Positions 45,211 to 57,399 of a DNA stretch of 64,000 bases are shown piece by piece. Within the stretch, counting starts at the first letter, position 1. Each line of letters begins with the position of its first letter. Under the pieces are notes generated by a model. That model saw only the letters and a list, made by a program, of their open reading frames with translations. It did no database searches and was not told where the DNA came from. Source of the DNA: Cryptomeria japonica (taxonomy: Eukaryota; Streptophyta; Pinopsida; Cupressales; Cupressaceae); contig NC_081413.1 in assembly GCF_030272615.1 (NCBI RefSeq), positions 187,516,669-187,580,668 of the forward strand. The letters are read 5' to 3'. A program made the position numbers and the translations under genes.

Positions 45211-46857
45211 TGTAGCATCGTAAATTGTACGCACTTGCTAGGGTGGTACAATTTCACACCTAGTTTAGCACCCACCTTGGCGCATTTTGCATTTCCCCTT
45301 TAGCACTTAATTAATTAAATTAATTAGGTCTAAGGTTCTATTTTATCATCTCCCATATCATAAAGTTGGGCTCTTTTCATTAAAGTGTGCCCCTTTCATT
45401 TTATTCTTCCAATACATCATTTAATCAAAAACCCTAATTAGGTCCTATTTTGAACTTGGGGGCTTGATTTCGGGGGTCAAAACATCTCAAAATCACCTTT
45501 AACTTCGGGATTCTCTCTAAAATCATCATATCTAACGACCCTAAAAATTTGGTGAAAAGTTGTCGGGACCATGGTGCCCGACGTGCACATGGTCCTGGAC
45601 ATTTTTCCCAAAATTTTAGGAGTGCGATCCAATCATAAAATAAAGCTTAACCCAAAGAAATTGGTGGGAGATTCAATCTCTAGGTCGGCCAAAAGTTGAA
45701 ATTAAGACCTAGGGTTTCATATATAAGAGCTCTCTTTCTTCATTTGAAAGGACCAGAATTTTTGGTTTCAGGGGGCCTTCTATGCAGCGAAAGAGCAGAT
45801 CTTTGAAGACTTCAACAACATTCAATATCCATCCATCAAGCATTCATCAATTTCATTCATCCATTTAGGGCTTTGAAGACATTGAAGAGCAATAGGGGAT
45901 CACCGACTGAAGATTGGCTTGTACCCCTCCCTTGGGGTTGGGTATGATTTCATGTTGTTTTCATGTCTTTGCATAAGCCTCATTATATCATTTATATTCA
46001 TGCTTTAGATCACTTTGCATCTTGATGTAGAGCATTTGCTTTATCATTTACAAGCAATTAGGGTTTACTTTCTAGGTTGCTCTAGCTTGCTTACTTTCAT
46101 TTTAGGATCTTGCACACGCACAAGGTCTGCACACACACAAATTTTACTATACAACTTGGCTATTCGTGGAGGTGGAAATCACCAAAGCGGGGGTTTGACT
46201 ACGGCAAAACCCTATATAGCCACCTACAACCCTTTTCAGATATAAGTGCAGATTTCTGATTCAAAGGACGCCGCAAGTTGCAAATCCGACGGAAGTAGAC
46301 TGAGACGGGACAACACACCAAATTGCAGAGCAGAAACCTAGGACAAGGGCGTGGGGTGCCCTGGTCCTGACAGGACAGGGGTGTTGGGTGCCCTGGTCCC
46401 TGGGATAGGGGCGCTGGGCGCCTTGGTCCCCCAGACAGCAAGTTTCAGCATTTTTCTGACAGCTTTTCAGGTTGCAAAACAGCAGTTTCAGGAGCAGAAT
46501 CAGGACAGTGGCGCCTTTGCCCCCGTCTCGAACATTTTCACTCAGATTTTAACTCCAGGTACACATCTACATTCTCCTCTTATCCTTGTGTTTACAACTT
46601 TTCATCACTTAATCTCAATCTTGCAATCTTGTTACTAGTTCATACTTGCACTCTAGGGCTAATAGTTGAACTTGCATCATTCAATCTATCATTTGCAACA
46701 AAGGAATAGAAATCCTAATAGGTAGCCCATGGCTCTCTCTTCCACAAAAAGAAGTAGCCAATTGTGTGATACCTCTAGGCTCTTTCGTATTCCACAAGTG
46801 TGTGATTGAAAGTGAGATTAGGGCATGTTTGCTTAGTGTCACTTTTTCCCCCACACA
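45211..46857 (+). mobile_element. Solo LTR H (gypsy type) inside LTR I
   Basis: 1647 bp from TGTAGCATCGTAAATTGTAC to CCCCCACACA, with perfect CAAAG duplications at 45206-45210 and 46858-46862. It contains the CCATGGTGCCCGACGTGCACATGG-type hairpin near 45569-45592 and a GC-rich triple repeat at 46333-46431. No coding region. Confidence 0.88.
46333..46431 (+). repeat. GC-rich tandem hairpin repeat in LTR H
   Basis: Three near-copies of GGACAAGGGCGTGGGGTGCC followed by CTGGTCC. Each unit can fold on itself (GGGGTGCC with the facing CCCTGG). One-unit or diverged versions occur in LTRs G, I and K. It stands out against the AT-rich surroundings. Confidence 0.75.
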
Positions 46858-47229
46858 CAAAGTCCTAGTGTAGTGTCTAAGGAATCCAAATCCAACTTTG
46901 TGTGTAGAACTTCATCAGAAGACAAGGGCACTCTAGGTGCACTTTTGAGTCCTCATTCCATTTATGTATCAGATAGTATAATTAGTTCACATTGCCATTT
47001 CATACATGTACCTTCTTACCCTAGATCTTGCATTCAATTCACATCTTTTTCATATCTCATTTTCAACTCAATAAAAAAGAGTAGAATCAAATTTTCATTC
47101 AACCCTCTTCCTAATAGAATTGAAGTGGAATCTATTACGTTCATTATCCTTTTAATGTAATCATTGTGAAATAGGCCGTGTTCCTAGTCTGTATGCATAA
47201 ACTTTTGAACCCTATTTCCACCCATTACA

Positions 47230-47517
47230 TAGATCAAGTTGATATCTTTCTTCTCTTTCAAAATGAAAGATCTCTTTAGATGTTTGTTGATGACTATTTC
47301 TAATCATCTTTTTTTCTTCTCCATTTTAAATTTTTAATTCTTGTACTATTTCTTCTACACTTCTTCTAGGATTTCTTTGTCTTCGAGCTTCATTGTTTCT
47401 TATTCTTTGTTCTTCACTTTCAACTTCCATCATTTGTTCCCATTTTTGCCTTTAATATTCTCTTTGATATTGTCGTATTTGCTCTTGTGATTCAAAATTC
47501 AATCTTGGTTGCACCAT
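47230..47517 (-). pseudogene. Helitron RepHel N-terminal region, first fragment
   Basis: On the minus strand ATG 47517 opens a frame that stays in register to 47230 with two TAA stops. The text is highly charged (MVQPRLNFESQEQIRQYQRE; EEQRIRNNEARRQRNPRRSV). This Arg/Glu/Gln-rich start is common in plant Helitron Rep-helicase proteins, and the next fragment in the same direction (43870-43240) has the domain that should follow. LTR I was inserted between the two. Alone this piece would not be diagnostic. Confidence 0.45.
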
Positions 47518-48051
47518 AGCTATATAAAAAATCATATTTAATATAAAGTAATTGTGTTATTCTTGGAGTTGGACTTGAAAAATTATAGTGGAAGACTAGA
47601 AAACATATTTTTGTTTAATAGAAATTGAATTTTACATAGAGGAATATTGGAAAAGGAAGATTCAAAATATAAGATAATTTTAGATGACTATTGAATAGAA
47701 AATACATTTTTAATATAATAAACTTAGCCATTTATATATTAAATATAAGGTTACAATAAATAGATCTAGTTACCTTTGCATATAACACTTTATGATCTCC
47801 AAGATCGTTTGAAGGGAAAGATGGTAGTGTATAATGATAGATGACAAGTTAATACTTATTATGTTGGTGACATACCACATAACTAAAACAAATATATTTT
47901 TTATATTATTTTTAAATAGTATGTGTAAAATTGCAAGTATATAAATTTGGTAGCATTTCCTTCTAGATAAGAAATAAACATTTAGATAAGCATACGAGAG
48001 AACTAATTAATTTAATAAAATTTAAAAATAATATTGAAACCTCTTACATAG
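47518..48051. other. AT-rich stretch, nothing assigned
   Basis: Low-complexity A/T text between the RepHel start codon (minus strand) and solo LTR J. If the Helitron reading is right it would be the region upstream of RepHel, with promoter or intergenic sequence. I see no gene. Confidence 0.4.
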
Positions 48052-49353
48052 TGTAGCATCGTAAGTATTATCCCTATACAATTTCATACTCACTTGGGCC
48101 TCACTTTTGTGTATCTACCTTCTATATCTTGAGTATGCTTGATTCTACTCGCACCAGTTCCAAATATGTGATCCTCATATTTTGTCATGCTTCCTACACC
48201 TTGGTTCAAACCCGATAGACTAGACACCCTTGACCTCTTAGTTAGGGATTCCTAGCACCCTTGTCTAGACTAAAAGGGCCTAATTTTGAACCCTCTAACA
48301 ATCGAGATATTTTGAGCAGGAACTTATTTCCAGTGTCCATATTTTTTATAATTTTCAATACATTTCATGATGATGGGTATAAAATCAAGTATTATGCCCT
48401 CATTTCAAATATCGCTCCATAAGTTTCCAATTACAATTCTTCAAATTCAAATGAGAAAGCAATCAAGAATCATTAAAGTAGGGAAGGAGATGTCGAGTAT
48501 TCAAATTTCAAGCATTAAAGATGACATCCAAGATCGAATTCTTATGAAGGCATCCATGAATTCATACATGACAAAATCAAACTTTCCATAAAGACTTCAA
48601 GACAAAGAAGATTCATAAAGGTATAACATTTCAATTTAGCATTTCAATTTCAAATATATCATCTACCATATCAATGTATGCTTTCCTTTTCATTTAAATT
48701 CATCATAGAGTTAGTTTCAAATCTGAGTTTTGACCTAGGCAAACATCTATCAACCCAACACCATTTTTCTTCTTGTATGTGTAGGTGACAAATTATGGAG
48801 ACAAAAAATATAGATCCAAAAAGTGTTGATAGAGATGCACATGACTGGATTTTGAATAAGTAAAAAGACTAGGTCAAGATTGCCTAGCATTAGTGATCAA
48901 CAATTTTTTGACAAAATTTTAGGGAGATACTCAGAACCACATCCTGATTCTAAATTTTTTTATGTTGTCCATATCTGACACTTTTGGGTCAAGGTCACCT
49001 AGCATCATTGACCCACATTTTCGAGCCTAGATATCAAACATAGGATCCTCTTTGCTTCCCATTTCTATATTTGTACTTTATGTCTCCATATCTGTTCTAA
49101 AATTGTGTGTGCATTTCGATCATTGGCAATCTTACATCATCAACTCTAGTTCATGTATTCAAATCATATCAATCCAAAATCATTTTCAACTAAAAATAGG
49201 TAAGTGAATTCCAATCTATGTTTAGCCCCTTTCCAAATAGGTTTTGAGGCTAAACCTATTGAATTTCATTTACCTAAATGTATTGTTGTGAAATGAGCTT
49301 GATTTCCTAGTTTGCATGCCTAGACTAGTGAACCCCATTTTCCACCAATTACA
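48052..49353 (+). mobile_element. Solo LTR J (gypsy type)
   Basis: 1302 bp from TGTAGCATCGTAAG to CCACCAATTACA, with perfect CATAG duplications at 48047-48051 and 49354-49358. Related in both ends to LTR I. It has no coding capacity; the frame at 48367-48591 is incidental. Confidence 0.87.
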
Positions 49354-49358
49354 CATAG

Positions 49359-49602
49359 TAAATGATTTTTGGCATTTACCATACATAATTATAAATTTTG
49401 TAGTATGAGAAAAAGTTGGTTCTATGAAGAGTCTATGATCCCTAGATATAATGTCAAATTGATTTAGTGTACATCAATAAATTAAAAAATACATAATTAG
49501 AAATGCCCAAAAATGTTTAAGAGAATATAATTTATGCAACTTTAAAAATAAAAAAAATAAAAAAATTGGTATAACACAAACATTCATTCAAATCATGCAA
49601 AT
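49359..49602. other. AT-rich stretch between J and G
   Basis: No gene. The text at about 49410-49520 (GGTTCTATGAAGAG, ATCCCTAGATATAATGTC) resembles 58820-58930 (GGCTTCATGAAGAAAG, ATCCCTATACAAGATC), which may mark a repeated part of the underlying element. Confidence 0.35.
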
Positions 49603-50766
49603 TGTAGTGTCATAAAATTGTAACCCTTGCAATTTTTGACCACATTAGGGTCTTCACGTTGGCGAATTGAATTCCCAAGCTTGATCAGAGACCCTAGACT
49701 TGCTCAATCCCTGAAATCTACACTTTTTCTACCCCCTACACTACTTGAACCTGCTTTCTATCCTGAGATAATGGTAGGACAGAGCCATGTCGCCCATGTC
49801 CCTACCCTATTTGGGGCCCCCTCTGTCCTATCTTTGCATTGGTCTTTGCATTTTCAAAGGGAAAACTTTCCCTATGTCGGTCTATGACAAAAAAATTAGT
49901 CAATTAACCCTATTTGACAAATATATAAGTCACATTTGTCCTCTCATTTGCATAAGTTGGATAAGGTGAAAATTGGCATAAGTTCAATAAGAGAAGAGCG
50001 AGCATAAGTTCAAGAAATCAAGCATACAAGAGCGTTCACGCATTCAAGCATCCCTTTCAAGCATTGAGCATTCTCAAGTCTCCCTTCAAGGATAGGTGTT
50101 ACATTCAAGTCAAGGATTCAACCATTGAAGAGGAGATCCCTTTCAACATTCAATTCTATCTACAACCTTACTTGAGGTGATTTACATTTTAGTCTTTCAT
50201 TTACATTTACTTGCAAGTACTTTCTTTCATCATTTGGTTAATTCCAAAACTAGGCTTTGACCTGAAGGCAAACCCCCAATCCCAACCCCTTTTTTCTCTC
50301 TTTTCTGTATGTAGGTTGTAGGTGCGCAACTGTATTTACAGATTTGGACTCCATTCACAGAGGCAGAAAAACCCTTTTTGTTTCACGGATTTTTCAGAGG
50401 ACCGTGTGCACTTTCAGCACAACCCATCAACTTTTCTTCAAACTCGTAGGGCGGCTTCGTCTCGACATATTATAGCTAAATCCAAGTGCACAACTTCATC
50501 TCACACTTTTATTTCAAGTTATAATCAGTTCTTTGCTACTTTTGCACTTAGTCTCAAAACACATAATTCAACCATTACTCATTCTAAAAGAGTGGTTAGC
50601 TTGTAATCTTCACACCATTATCAATTCATTTAGTATTCAATCTCTCTCCTAGATTGGATCTAGTGAATTCCCCCCCTCTTTTAAATGTAAAATGGATAAA
50701 GTGTTTGAAGGGAAATCCACAGTGAAACTTTCATCTCTCCATCATTCACTTTTCACCCCCATTACA
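49603..50766 (+). repeat. 5' LTR of element G
   Basis: Starts TGTAGTGTCATAAAATTG and ends CCCCCATTACA. It includes a GGACAGAGCCATGTCGCCC module (about 49774-49795) and CATTCAAGCATCC-type repeats near 50040-50060. Small frames in it (49627-49887, 50322-50606) are not genes. Confidence 0.88.
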
Positions 50767-50769
50767 TTT

Positions 50770-50785
50770 TGGTGAACCCGACGTC
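50770..50785 (+). promoter_or_regulatory. Primer-binding site of element G
   Basis: TGGTGAACCCGACGTC lies three bases after the LTR end, the correct place for a tRNA-primed start. I could not match it to a named tRNA. Confidence 0.6.
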
Positions 50786-51923
50786 TTGCATGGTTTATTC
50801 TAAAAATCATTGCATATTTTTCATTTACAAGTTTAATTTTTCTGCAAACTTAGTGGTTAATTCTTTCAAAACCCTAGTTTTTAAAATTGAAATTGAACTT
50901 GTGTTTTGTAAAAAATTGCTTGCTATTGTCTTAGATTTGAAAAATTGTTTTGTTTGTCAAATTCAATTTCTTCATTGTCTTCTTCAATTTGCAAAATAAA
51001 TTCACAAAATTAAGAGGTTAATTGTCAAAACCCTAATTTTCAAAAATCATCTTGAAATTGTGCAAAAATTGAATCTCCATTTAATTTTCAAATTTGTGAC
51101 TCTTTTCAAACTTATCCTCTTTCTTAAAAATCAAATTTTCAATTTCCCTCCTTTTTCAAAATTCAAAATTTCAAAGATTAAGTGGTTAGGTCCTAAAACC
51201 CTAATTTTCGACTTTAATTGGATTTTGTACACATTTCAATCAATTTCAGTGAATTTAAGTTTTCTAAATATTTTTTAAGGTGTCCCTATCCATTAGGTTT
51301 GACCCTTTTTAAATTTTTAATTCAATTCCTCATTTTTTTCAAAACCCTAACAGGGTCTTATTTTCACATTCAAACCATATTTTCGCCTATCTAGATATCA
51401 TAAAATCCACCAATATTTTGGGGTTAGCTTTTAAATCATCGTAACTTTCATCCCTGAAATTTTTTGAAAAAAGTTGGTCAGACCATGTGCACTTTCAACA
51501 CAGTCCTCGGCGTTTTTCCCGAAATTTTGGGAAACTATTGTGACTGTATTTAATAGCTTAAATCCAAAAGATTGGCTAATTTTGTCAATTTTTTATCTCT
51601 CTAAAATAAAAAAATACCTTCAAAATTGAACATCTCAAATTTCAAGAAAAAATTTAAAATTAAGGGGTTTATTATAATCTGCCCTGATTTTAAAAATTTT
51701 GATTTTATCAATTTTAGAATTAAGTGGTATCCCATTGGCCCTAATTTTAAATTCCAAATTCCTTTCATTTATCATTAAATTATTGTTGGAAATTGTGTCA
51801 TTTTCTTCTTTCAACAAAGTTCAAATTGTTTAATCATTATTTTCTCAAATTATTCCTACCTATACTATCCCTATTAGACGAAATATTAGAATTAAGTCTT
51901 CCCAAGGTTTAATTATCGAGGAG
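50786..51923 (+). other. Leader of element G
   Basis: About 1.1 kb of T-rich DNA with repeated AATTTTCAAAATT-like words and several ACCCTAA boxes, and no gene. A GTGCACTTTCAACACAGTCC stretch near 51487 also occurs in the LTRs (near 50406 and 56844), so part of the leader may be LTR-derived. Confidence 0.4.
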
Positions 51924-54191
51924 ATGGAGCATAATTTGGGTAACTTCTTTAATGGGGATAATGGTAATTCTTCCCATCCTAATTATGTCCCTATCTATCC
52001 AATTGATGAATCCCATGATGAACAAGAAGAAGCTTTGACTAGAGTTTCCATAGATCAACTTTCAAAATTGGATAATCAATTTGATAACTTTCAACAATGG
52101 ATGTCCCAAGAATACCCTAATAGTGAACCTCTTCCATTAATTGAAGGCCTTAAATGCATGATTCAAAGTGACAAGAATGGAATTGATATATTGTGTGGCA
52201 TTGCTCATATTGTTGATTCCAATGTCATGCCTATAAAGACTTGTGTTGAACCCCTAGGTTATTCGCAACCTTCAACGCAAGTCAATCCTTCTATTCCTTT
52301 GACTAATCCTATGGCTAGTATTCCTACTTCAAATATCATGGCTACATCAACTCAACATATCATACCTACAACCATTAGTCATGAGGGTAATCCCTCTTCT
52401 TCATTTAATCCTCCATGTTTACCTATGTCTTCAATAAGCATCCATGTTATCCCTCAACCAATAAATGTGACACAAGGGGGCAATTCATTCAACAATTGTA
52501 TTCCTCCTTTAAGTGTCCCATTTCCTGCTCAATCATCACATATGCCTACTTATCATAATTTCCCACCACCTTATTCTCAATCAATGCCTTTCTTCAATAA
52601 CATCACACCACCTTCTCAATCAACCATGACTAACATCAATCCTTCTACCGAAGTGACCATTAACAATCTTGCTCAAACCATGTTATCATTAAAGCAACAA
52701 ATTGCTTCTATGAGTCAATCCAAGTTTAGTGTGCCCGCGTTTGATGTTGCGAGCCCACTTTATCTTGATATTGTTAGGGTCGTCCCTCCTAAACATGTTG
52801 AAGTCCCCCAATTGGAACTCTATAATGTAAAAGGTGATCCTTTAACACATGTCAAGATATTCCAAAAATTTTGTACTGACTTTGCTTATGATCAAAGATT
52901 GATTGCAATATTGTTTACTAGAACATTGAGAGATAAGGCTTTACAATGGTATTGCTCTTTACCTTCCTATTCTATTACTTCTTTTCAACAATTAGAAAAT
53001 TCTTTTATTCAACAATTTCAAAACAACATAGGTCCTAAGATCACTTTGATTGATTTAATTCATTGTAAACAAGGTGGTAAAGAAATAGTGGTTGATTTCA
53101 TTGCTAGATATAAGCATTTGTGTTCTCAAATTTCTTTTCAAGTGCCTTATAATGATATTAAAAGAATTTTCATTTCTAATTTGCAAAAAGATATTAGAGA
53201 CAAACTTCCCATTTCTAAGTTTACTTCCTTTCCACAGTTGTGCACAACACTTCACAATTATCAACTTGAGGAATCCACTCCTATGGCTCCAAGTGATAAG
53301 GGTGACAGTGCTCAACAATTGTTTGTGAAGTTCAAACCAAGAAAAGGATTCATCAACTTCAATGACAACACCAACAATAACAATGTAAATGCTACAACAA
53401 GTGTGCCTCCTATTTCCAAATTTTTTAAAAGAGAAAGACAATTTACTCCTTTTATTGAATCTTTACATAGCATTATGTCTTAGTTGTTACAAAGAAATGT
53501 TATTAAACTTCCTCCCATAAAACCCGTTGACTCTTCTAAGGAAGCTTCACCTTACTTTGATAATAATTCTTTTTGTCAATTTCATCGTGAACCAAGTCAT
53601 GACACTAAGAAATGTTTTGCATTGAAAAGTAAGATTCAAGATTTGATTGATAATAATACTATATCTGTCGTAGGTGTGAATGATAAGGGAAACAAATCAG
53701 TAGCTCCTCCTAGTCAAAATCTTAAGATTTTTACTGATCCATTTCCTTATCATACCTCTAACGTGATTGAGACTGAACATACCTCTTTCTCTCCTTCCGA
53801 TATGACTACTACAGTTCAGAATTTGGTGAATATGGTAGAGAAACAAAGGAAACCTAAGGACTTATGTATTACATTTGACCCTAGTGAGACCATTAGATCA
53901 CCTGATGGGCCTCTATACATGGTTGTGAAGGTTAAGGACATACCTTGTCATGGTGCTCTTGTTGATCCCTCTTACATGGTTAATGTCATCACTGAGGAGT
54001 GTCTTTTCACTTTATGATTGTATAAACCAATTTATGATGACTCTAATGTGGTTGTGAAGTTATTTGATGGATTCTCTTATCCTACCATTGGTTCTATCAC
54101 CCTTCCTGTTGAAGTTCATACTAAATTTATGGATGTCAACTTCATTGTCATTCCTTCTTTTGAGCAATTCCGTGTTGGCTATCTTCCATGA
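51924..54191 (+). pseudogene. gag: Gypsy Gag and protease of element G
   Basis: ATG 51924 opens 519 intact residues to TAG 53481; the frame then continues in register, through TGA 54015, to TGA near 54189. Residues 1-270 are a Pro/Ser/Asn-rich N-terminal region. The retrotransposon Gag domain follows (about 52800-53270): YNVKGDPLTHVKIFQKFCTD, RTLRDKALQWYCSLPSYSIT, FIARYKHLCSQISF. A finger CQFHREPSHDTKKC lies near 53575. The protease block HGALVDPSYMVNVITEEC (about 53945-54000) keeps the Asp of the active site but not the usual DPGS text. Gag makes the particle; this protein might still assemble, since the Gag domain is unbroken. Confidence 0.82.
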
Positions 54192-55281
54192 AGGCTATTG
54201 CTTCTCTAATCCATGAGTGTTTGAAATTTTCCCACAATGGAGAAATCATAACTATTAACCATAGCTTATTTTGACCATCTGAAAGAAACCCTAGTGTTTC
54301 TATTGATTTCTTTTGGCCTAAGCAATTTCAATCTCTTCCACAAAGGAGCGATGCTCTTTTCCAATCTTATCAAAAATGAAAGAAAGATATGATCTTATCC
54401 TTAAGTCAACCTAGATCCCCAACAATTGACATTCCCATCCTTCTTGAAGATGAAATCATTCCCCTAATAGATAGGACTAATCTTCCTCAACCTATTCCTA
54501 TGGATGTAACTATGCCTCCTCCTCAAAAGAACAACAATATTTCTTCTAAGGTTAGACCTGTACCACCTCCCCATGATGGACCTAGTCTCCTTCCTACACC
54601 TAATATTCCTCCTTTATATGGCGTAGTTCAACCTCCTTCCTCTTATAGAGAGAAGAGACCCACCTTTCCTCTTGTCCAGCCTAAAAGACCTCAACCTAAA
54701 CCTTCAATTATCAAAGAGGAGACTATTCCTCCTTCAACAAATGTTCCTCCTTCTTCTCAGTCTTTCGTTAAGACTCGATGAAATCATTGTGTGAGAGACC
54801 ACCAACGAAGGCGTCATGCTCAAGCTCGTGAAGTTGTTCCTCAAAATATTCAATCTCCCAAGAATCCAATAGTTGACATGATTCCCTTTTCTCCTAAGCA
54901 AGATGTTGAGCCTACATCTCCAAATCATAAATTGCAAAAAACATGTGATGGTTTTACTCCGATTTGTGTTCACGCTCCTCTTTCTATAAATCTTGACGAA
55001 GAAATGAGTGAAAATGTTATTCATGATGGCAATATGACTCTTAATGCTTCTGATAGTGACTATGATATGTTGATGTGGACAAGCATTTATCAGTTGAATT
55101 TTCAAAAACCCTAATCCTAGCTCCTAGAATTGAACAAAGTGACTTATTACATGAGCATGGTCCTTGTTTGGATCTTGTGATAGCTCCATCTGTTATGCTC
55201 GATATCGCTCCTCTAGCGTGTTGCCCGCCTTCCCAAACTAGTGATCAGCAAGATTGGGAGGTGGATGACGTGCTAGATTAG
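54192..55281 (+). pseudogene. Degenerate post-protease, proline-rich region of element G
   Basis: After a frameshift, MKAIASLIHECLKFSHNGEI and INHSLF (about 54190-54275) continue the protease-distal text common in Tat elements. From 54389 a Pro-rich frame follows (PQPIPMDVTMPPPQKNNNIS), with TGA at 54779, to 55114. A second register (55075-55281, ending WEVDDVLD) probably continues it. In autonomous relatives this stretch leads into reverse transcriptase. Here the pol domains are simply absent. Confidence 0.55.
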
Positions 55282-56032
55282 CAACATTAGCACTGCAGAT
55301 CTTCTCCTTCTCTCCTCTCTTGCTCTTTCTAACTATTCTTCTATGTGTATCCTTTTTCTTATATTTTTCCCTTAATGTCTACTTGCGGATGATACAAAGC
55401 ATTGAGATCTCCTTTGGTCTCTTTCATGTTGACTCAAAAAGACATCCTCTATTCCCTTTCTTCCAAGCTAGTGTCCTTTCTTTGGGGAATGATGATTATT
55501 ATATGCACATACATATATGATATACATGAGTTATCATACAGCATACTAACCCCGAGGAAAGAAAAACTACCTCATATTTTGTGTTCGTTATCCTTGGGTT
55601 TATTCCTCGATTGGGGGCTAAATCCTTGCTATAACATGCTCCCCCTCTCTATTTTTCTCTTGGGTGTATCCTACCTTAAATCAATCGCTCCCGATAAGGC
55701 GTGCACGATTTCTTTAACGTGGGCTCATACACTCCACTCATATTTTCCTTCTTGATACTTAAAAGTTACTTAGTGGATTGGGCTTTTCTTTGTAATTTTT
55801 TGTATCCTTGCTTTTCATGACTCATAGTGCGGGGAACCTTGCTACTTGTAGTCATGGTTTCCCTTCTTGATCTTCCCTTTTACTTTTTCAATCGATGTCA
55901 TAAGATCCTGATTCCACTGGGGTTTGGTGTATCTTGCCTTCTTGACGTGGTAGAAGTCTTTCAATCTTGTTTCCTTGTACTTTACCAGCAATATTGGCGT
56001 ATGCTTATACTCCCACTAAAGTGGGGGATAAA
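55282..56032 (+). other. 3' untranslated region and polypurine tract of element G
   Basis: About 750 bases with no gene; the small frames listed between 55320 and 56069 look like chance. GATTGGGGGCTAAATCC near 55610 recalls the 3' regions of Tat elements. The tract TAAAGTGGGGGATAAA (56017-56032) precedes the LTR. Confidence 0.5.
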
Positions 56033-57238
56033 TATAGTGTCATTAAATTGTGACCCTTTCAATTTTTGACCACTTTAGGGTCTTCACGTTTGCGAATCAA
56101 ATTCCCAAGCCTGATCGGAGAATCAAGATTTTCTCAATCCCTGAAAACTGCACTTTTTCTGCCCCCTGTGCTACTTGAACCTACTTCTTGTCCTGAGATA
56201 AGGGAAGGACCCTACGACAAGCGTGTGGCACCCTTGTCCCTGCCCTATTTTTTGACCCCCTTTGTCCTATCTTTGAATTGGTCTTTGCATTTTCAGCAAT
56301 AAAACTTTCCCTATGTTGGCCTATGAAGAGAAATTAGTCAATTAACCCTAATTGATGAATATATAAGTCTCATTTGTCCTCTCATTTGCATAAGTTGGAT
56401 AAGGTGAAAACTAGCATAAGTTCAATAAGAAAAGAGTGGGCATAAGTTTAAGCAATCAAGCATACAAGAGCATTCAAGCATTCAAGCATCCCTTTCAAGC
56501 ATTGAGCATTCTCAAGTCTCCCTTCAAGACTAGGTGTTGCATTCAAGTCGAGGAATCAACCATTGAAGAGGAGATCCCTTTAAACATTAAATTATATCTA
56601 CAACCTCCCTTGAGGTGATTTACATTTTAGTCTTTCATTTACATTTACTTGCAAGTACTTTCTTTCATCATTTGGTTAATTCCAAAACTGGGGTTTGACC
56701 TAAAGGCAAAACCCCAATCCCAACCCCTTTTTCTCTCTTTTCTATGTGTAGGTTGTAGGTGTGTAGCTGTATTTGCAGATTTGGACTCCATTCATAGAGG
56801 AGGAAAAACCCTTTTCATTTCATGGATTTTTTGGAGGACCATGTGCACTTTCAGCACAGTCCCGACAAGTTTTCCTCAAATCTGCAGAGCAGCTTCGTCT
56901 TGATATATTATAGCCAGATCCAAGTGCACAAATTCATCCCATGCTTCTATTTCAAGTTATAATCAATTATTTTCTACTTTTTCACTTAGTCTCAAAACAC
57001 ATAATTCAACCATTACTCATTCTAAAAGAGGGGTTAGCTTGTCATCTTCACATCATTATCAATTCATTTAGAATTCAATCTCTCTCCTAGATTGGATCTA
57101 GTGAATTCCCCCCCTCTTTTAAATGTAATGTGGATAAAGTGTTTGAAGAGAAATCCGTAGTGAAACTTTCATCTCTCCTCAGAGGGAAGAAAAGCTTTCC
57201 TCTTGATCTCTCCATCATTCCCTTTTCACCCCCTTACA
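56033..57238 (+). repeat. 3' LTR of element G
   Basis: 1206 bp. It matches the 5' copy but carries an added near-palindrome of about 30 bp at 57178-57207 (GAGGGAAGAAAAGCTTTCCTC), and the first dinucleotide is TA. Followed by CAAAT. Confidence 0.88.
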
Positions 57239-57399
57239 CAAATTATACCAAAAAAAGGTAACCATTGCCATTGTATAATATTTGAATCAACTAACAAGAA
57301 ATCGGAATAAGAAAATTACATATCCAATGACTTTATTTGAAATGTTTGAAAATGTTGAACTAACAAGATATACATTGAAGTAATTGAATATAACAAAAC

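Larger units (their letters stand above)
44073..47229 (+). mobile_element. LTR I: gypsy LTR interrupted by solo LTR H
   Basis: Begins TGTAGCATTGTAAATTGTAC at 44073 and ends CCACCCATTACA at 47229. The two parts are 44073-45210 and 46863-47229. The start matches H and J, and the end (CTATTTCCACCCATTACA) matches J (CATTTTCCACCAATTACA). The flanking bases are CAAAT and TAGAT, only three of five matching. It is either an old solo LTR or a recombination product. The ORF-like strings inside (44307-44540, 44986-45198) are not supported. Confidence 0.6.
49603..57238 (+). mobile_element. Element G: gypsy element with Gag and protease only
   Basis: LTRs 49603-50766 and 56033-57238 match along their length. 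Perfect CAAAT duplications lie at 49598-49602 and 57239-57243. The 3' copy has TA in place of the TG terminus. The interior holds a 519-residue Gag frame, a CCHC-like finger and protease remnant, and a proline-rich frame, but no reverse transcriptase, RNase H or integrase. It is a Gag-PR-only non-autonomous gypsy element, or one with a clean pol deletion. Confidence 0.88.

Noticed and set aside
44073-47229. LTR I with a clear target-site duplication
   Set aside because: Flanking CAAAT and TAGAT agree at only three of five positions, so I do not claim a duplication.
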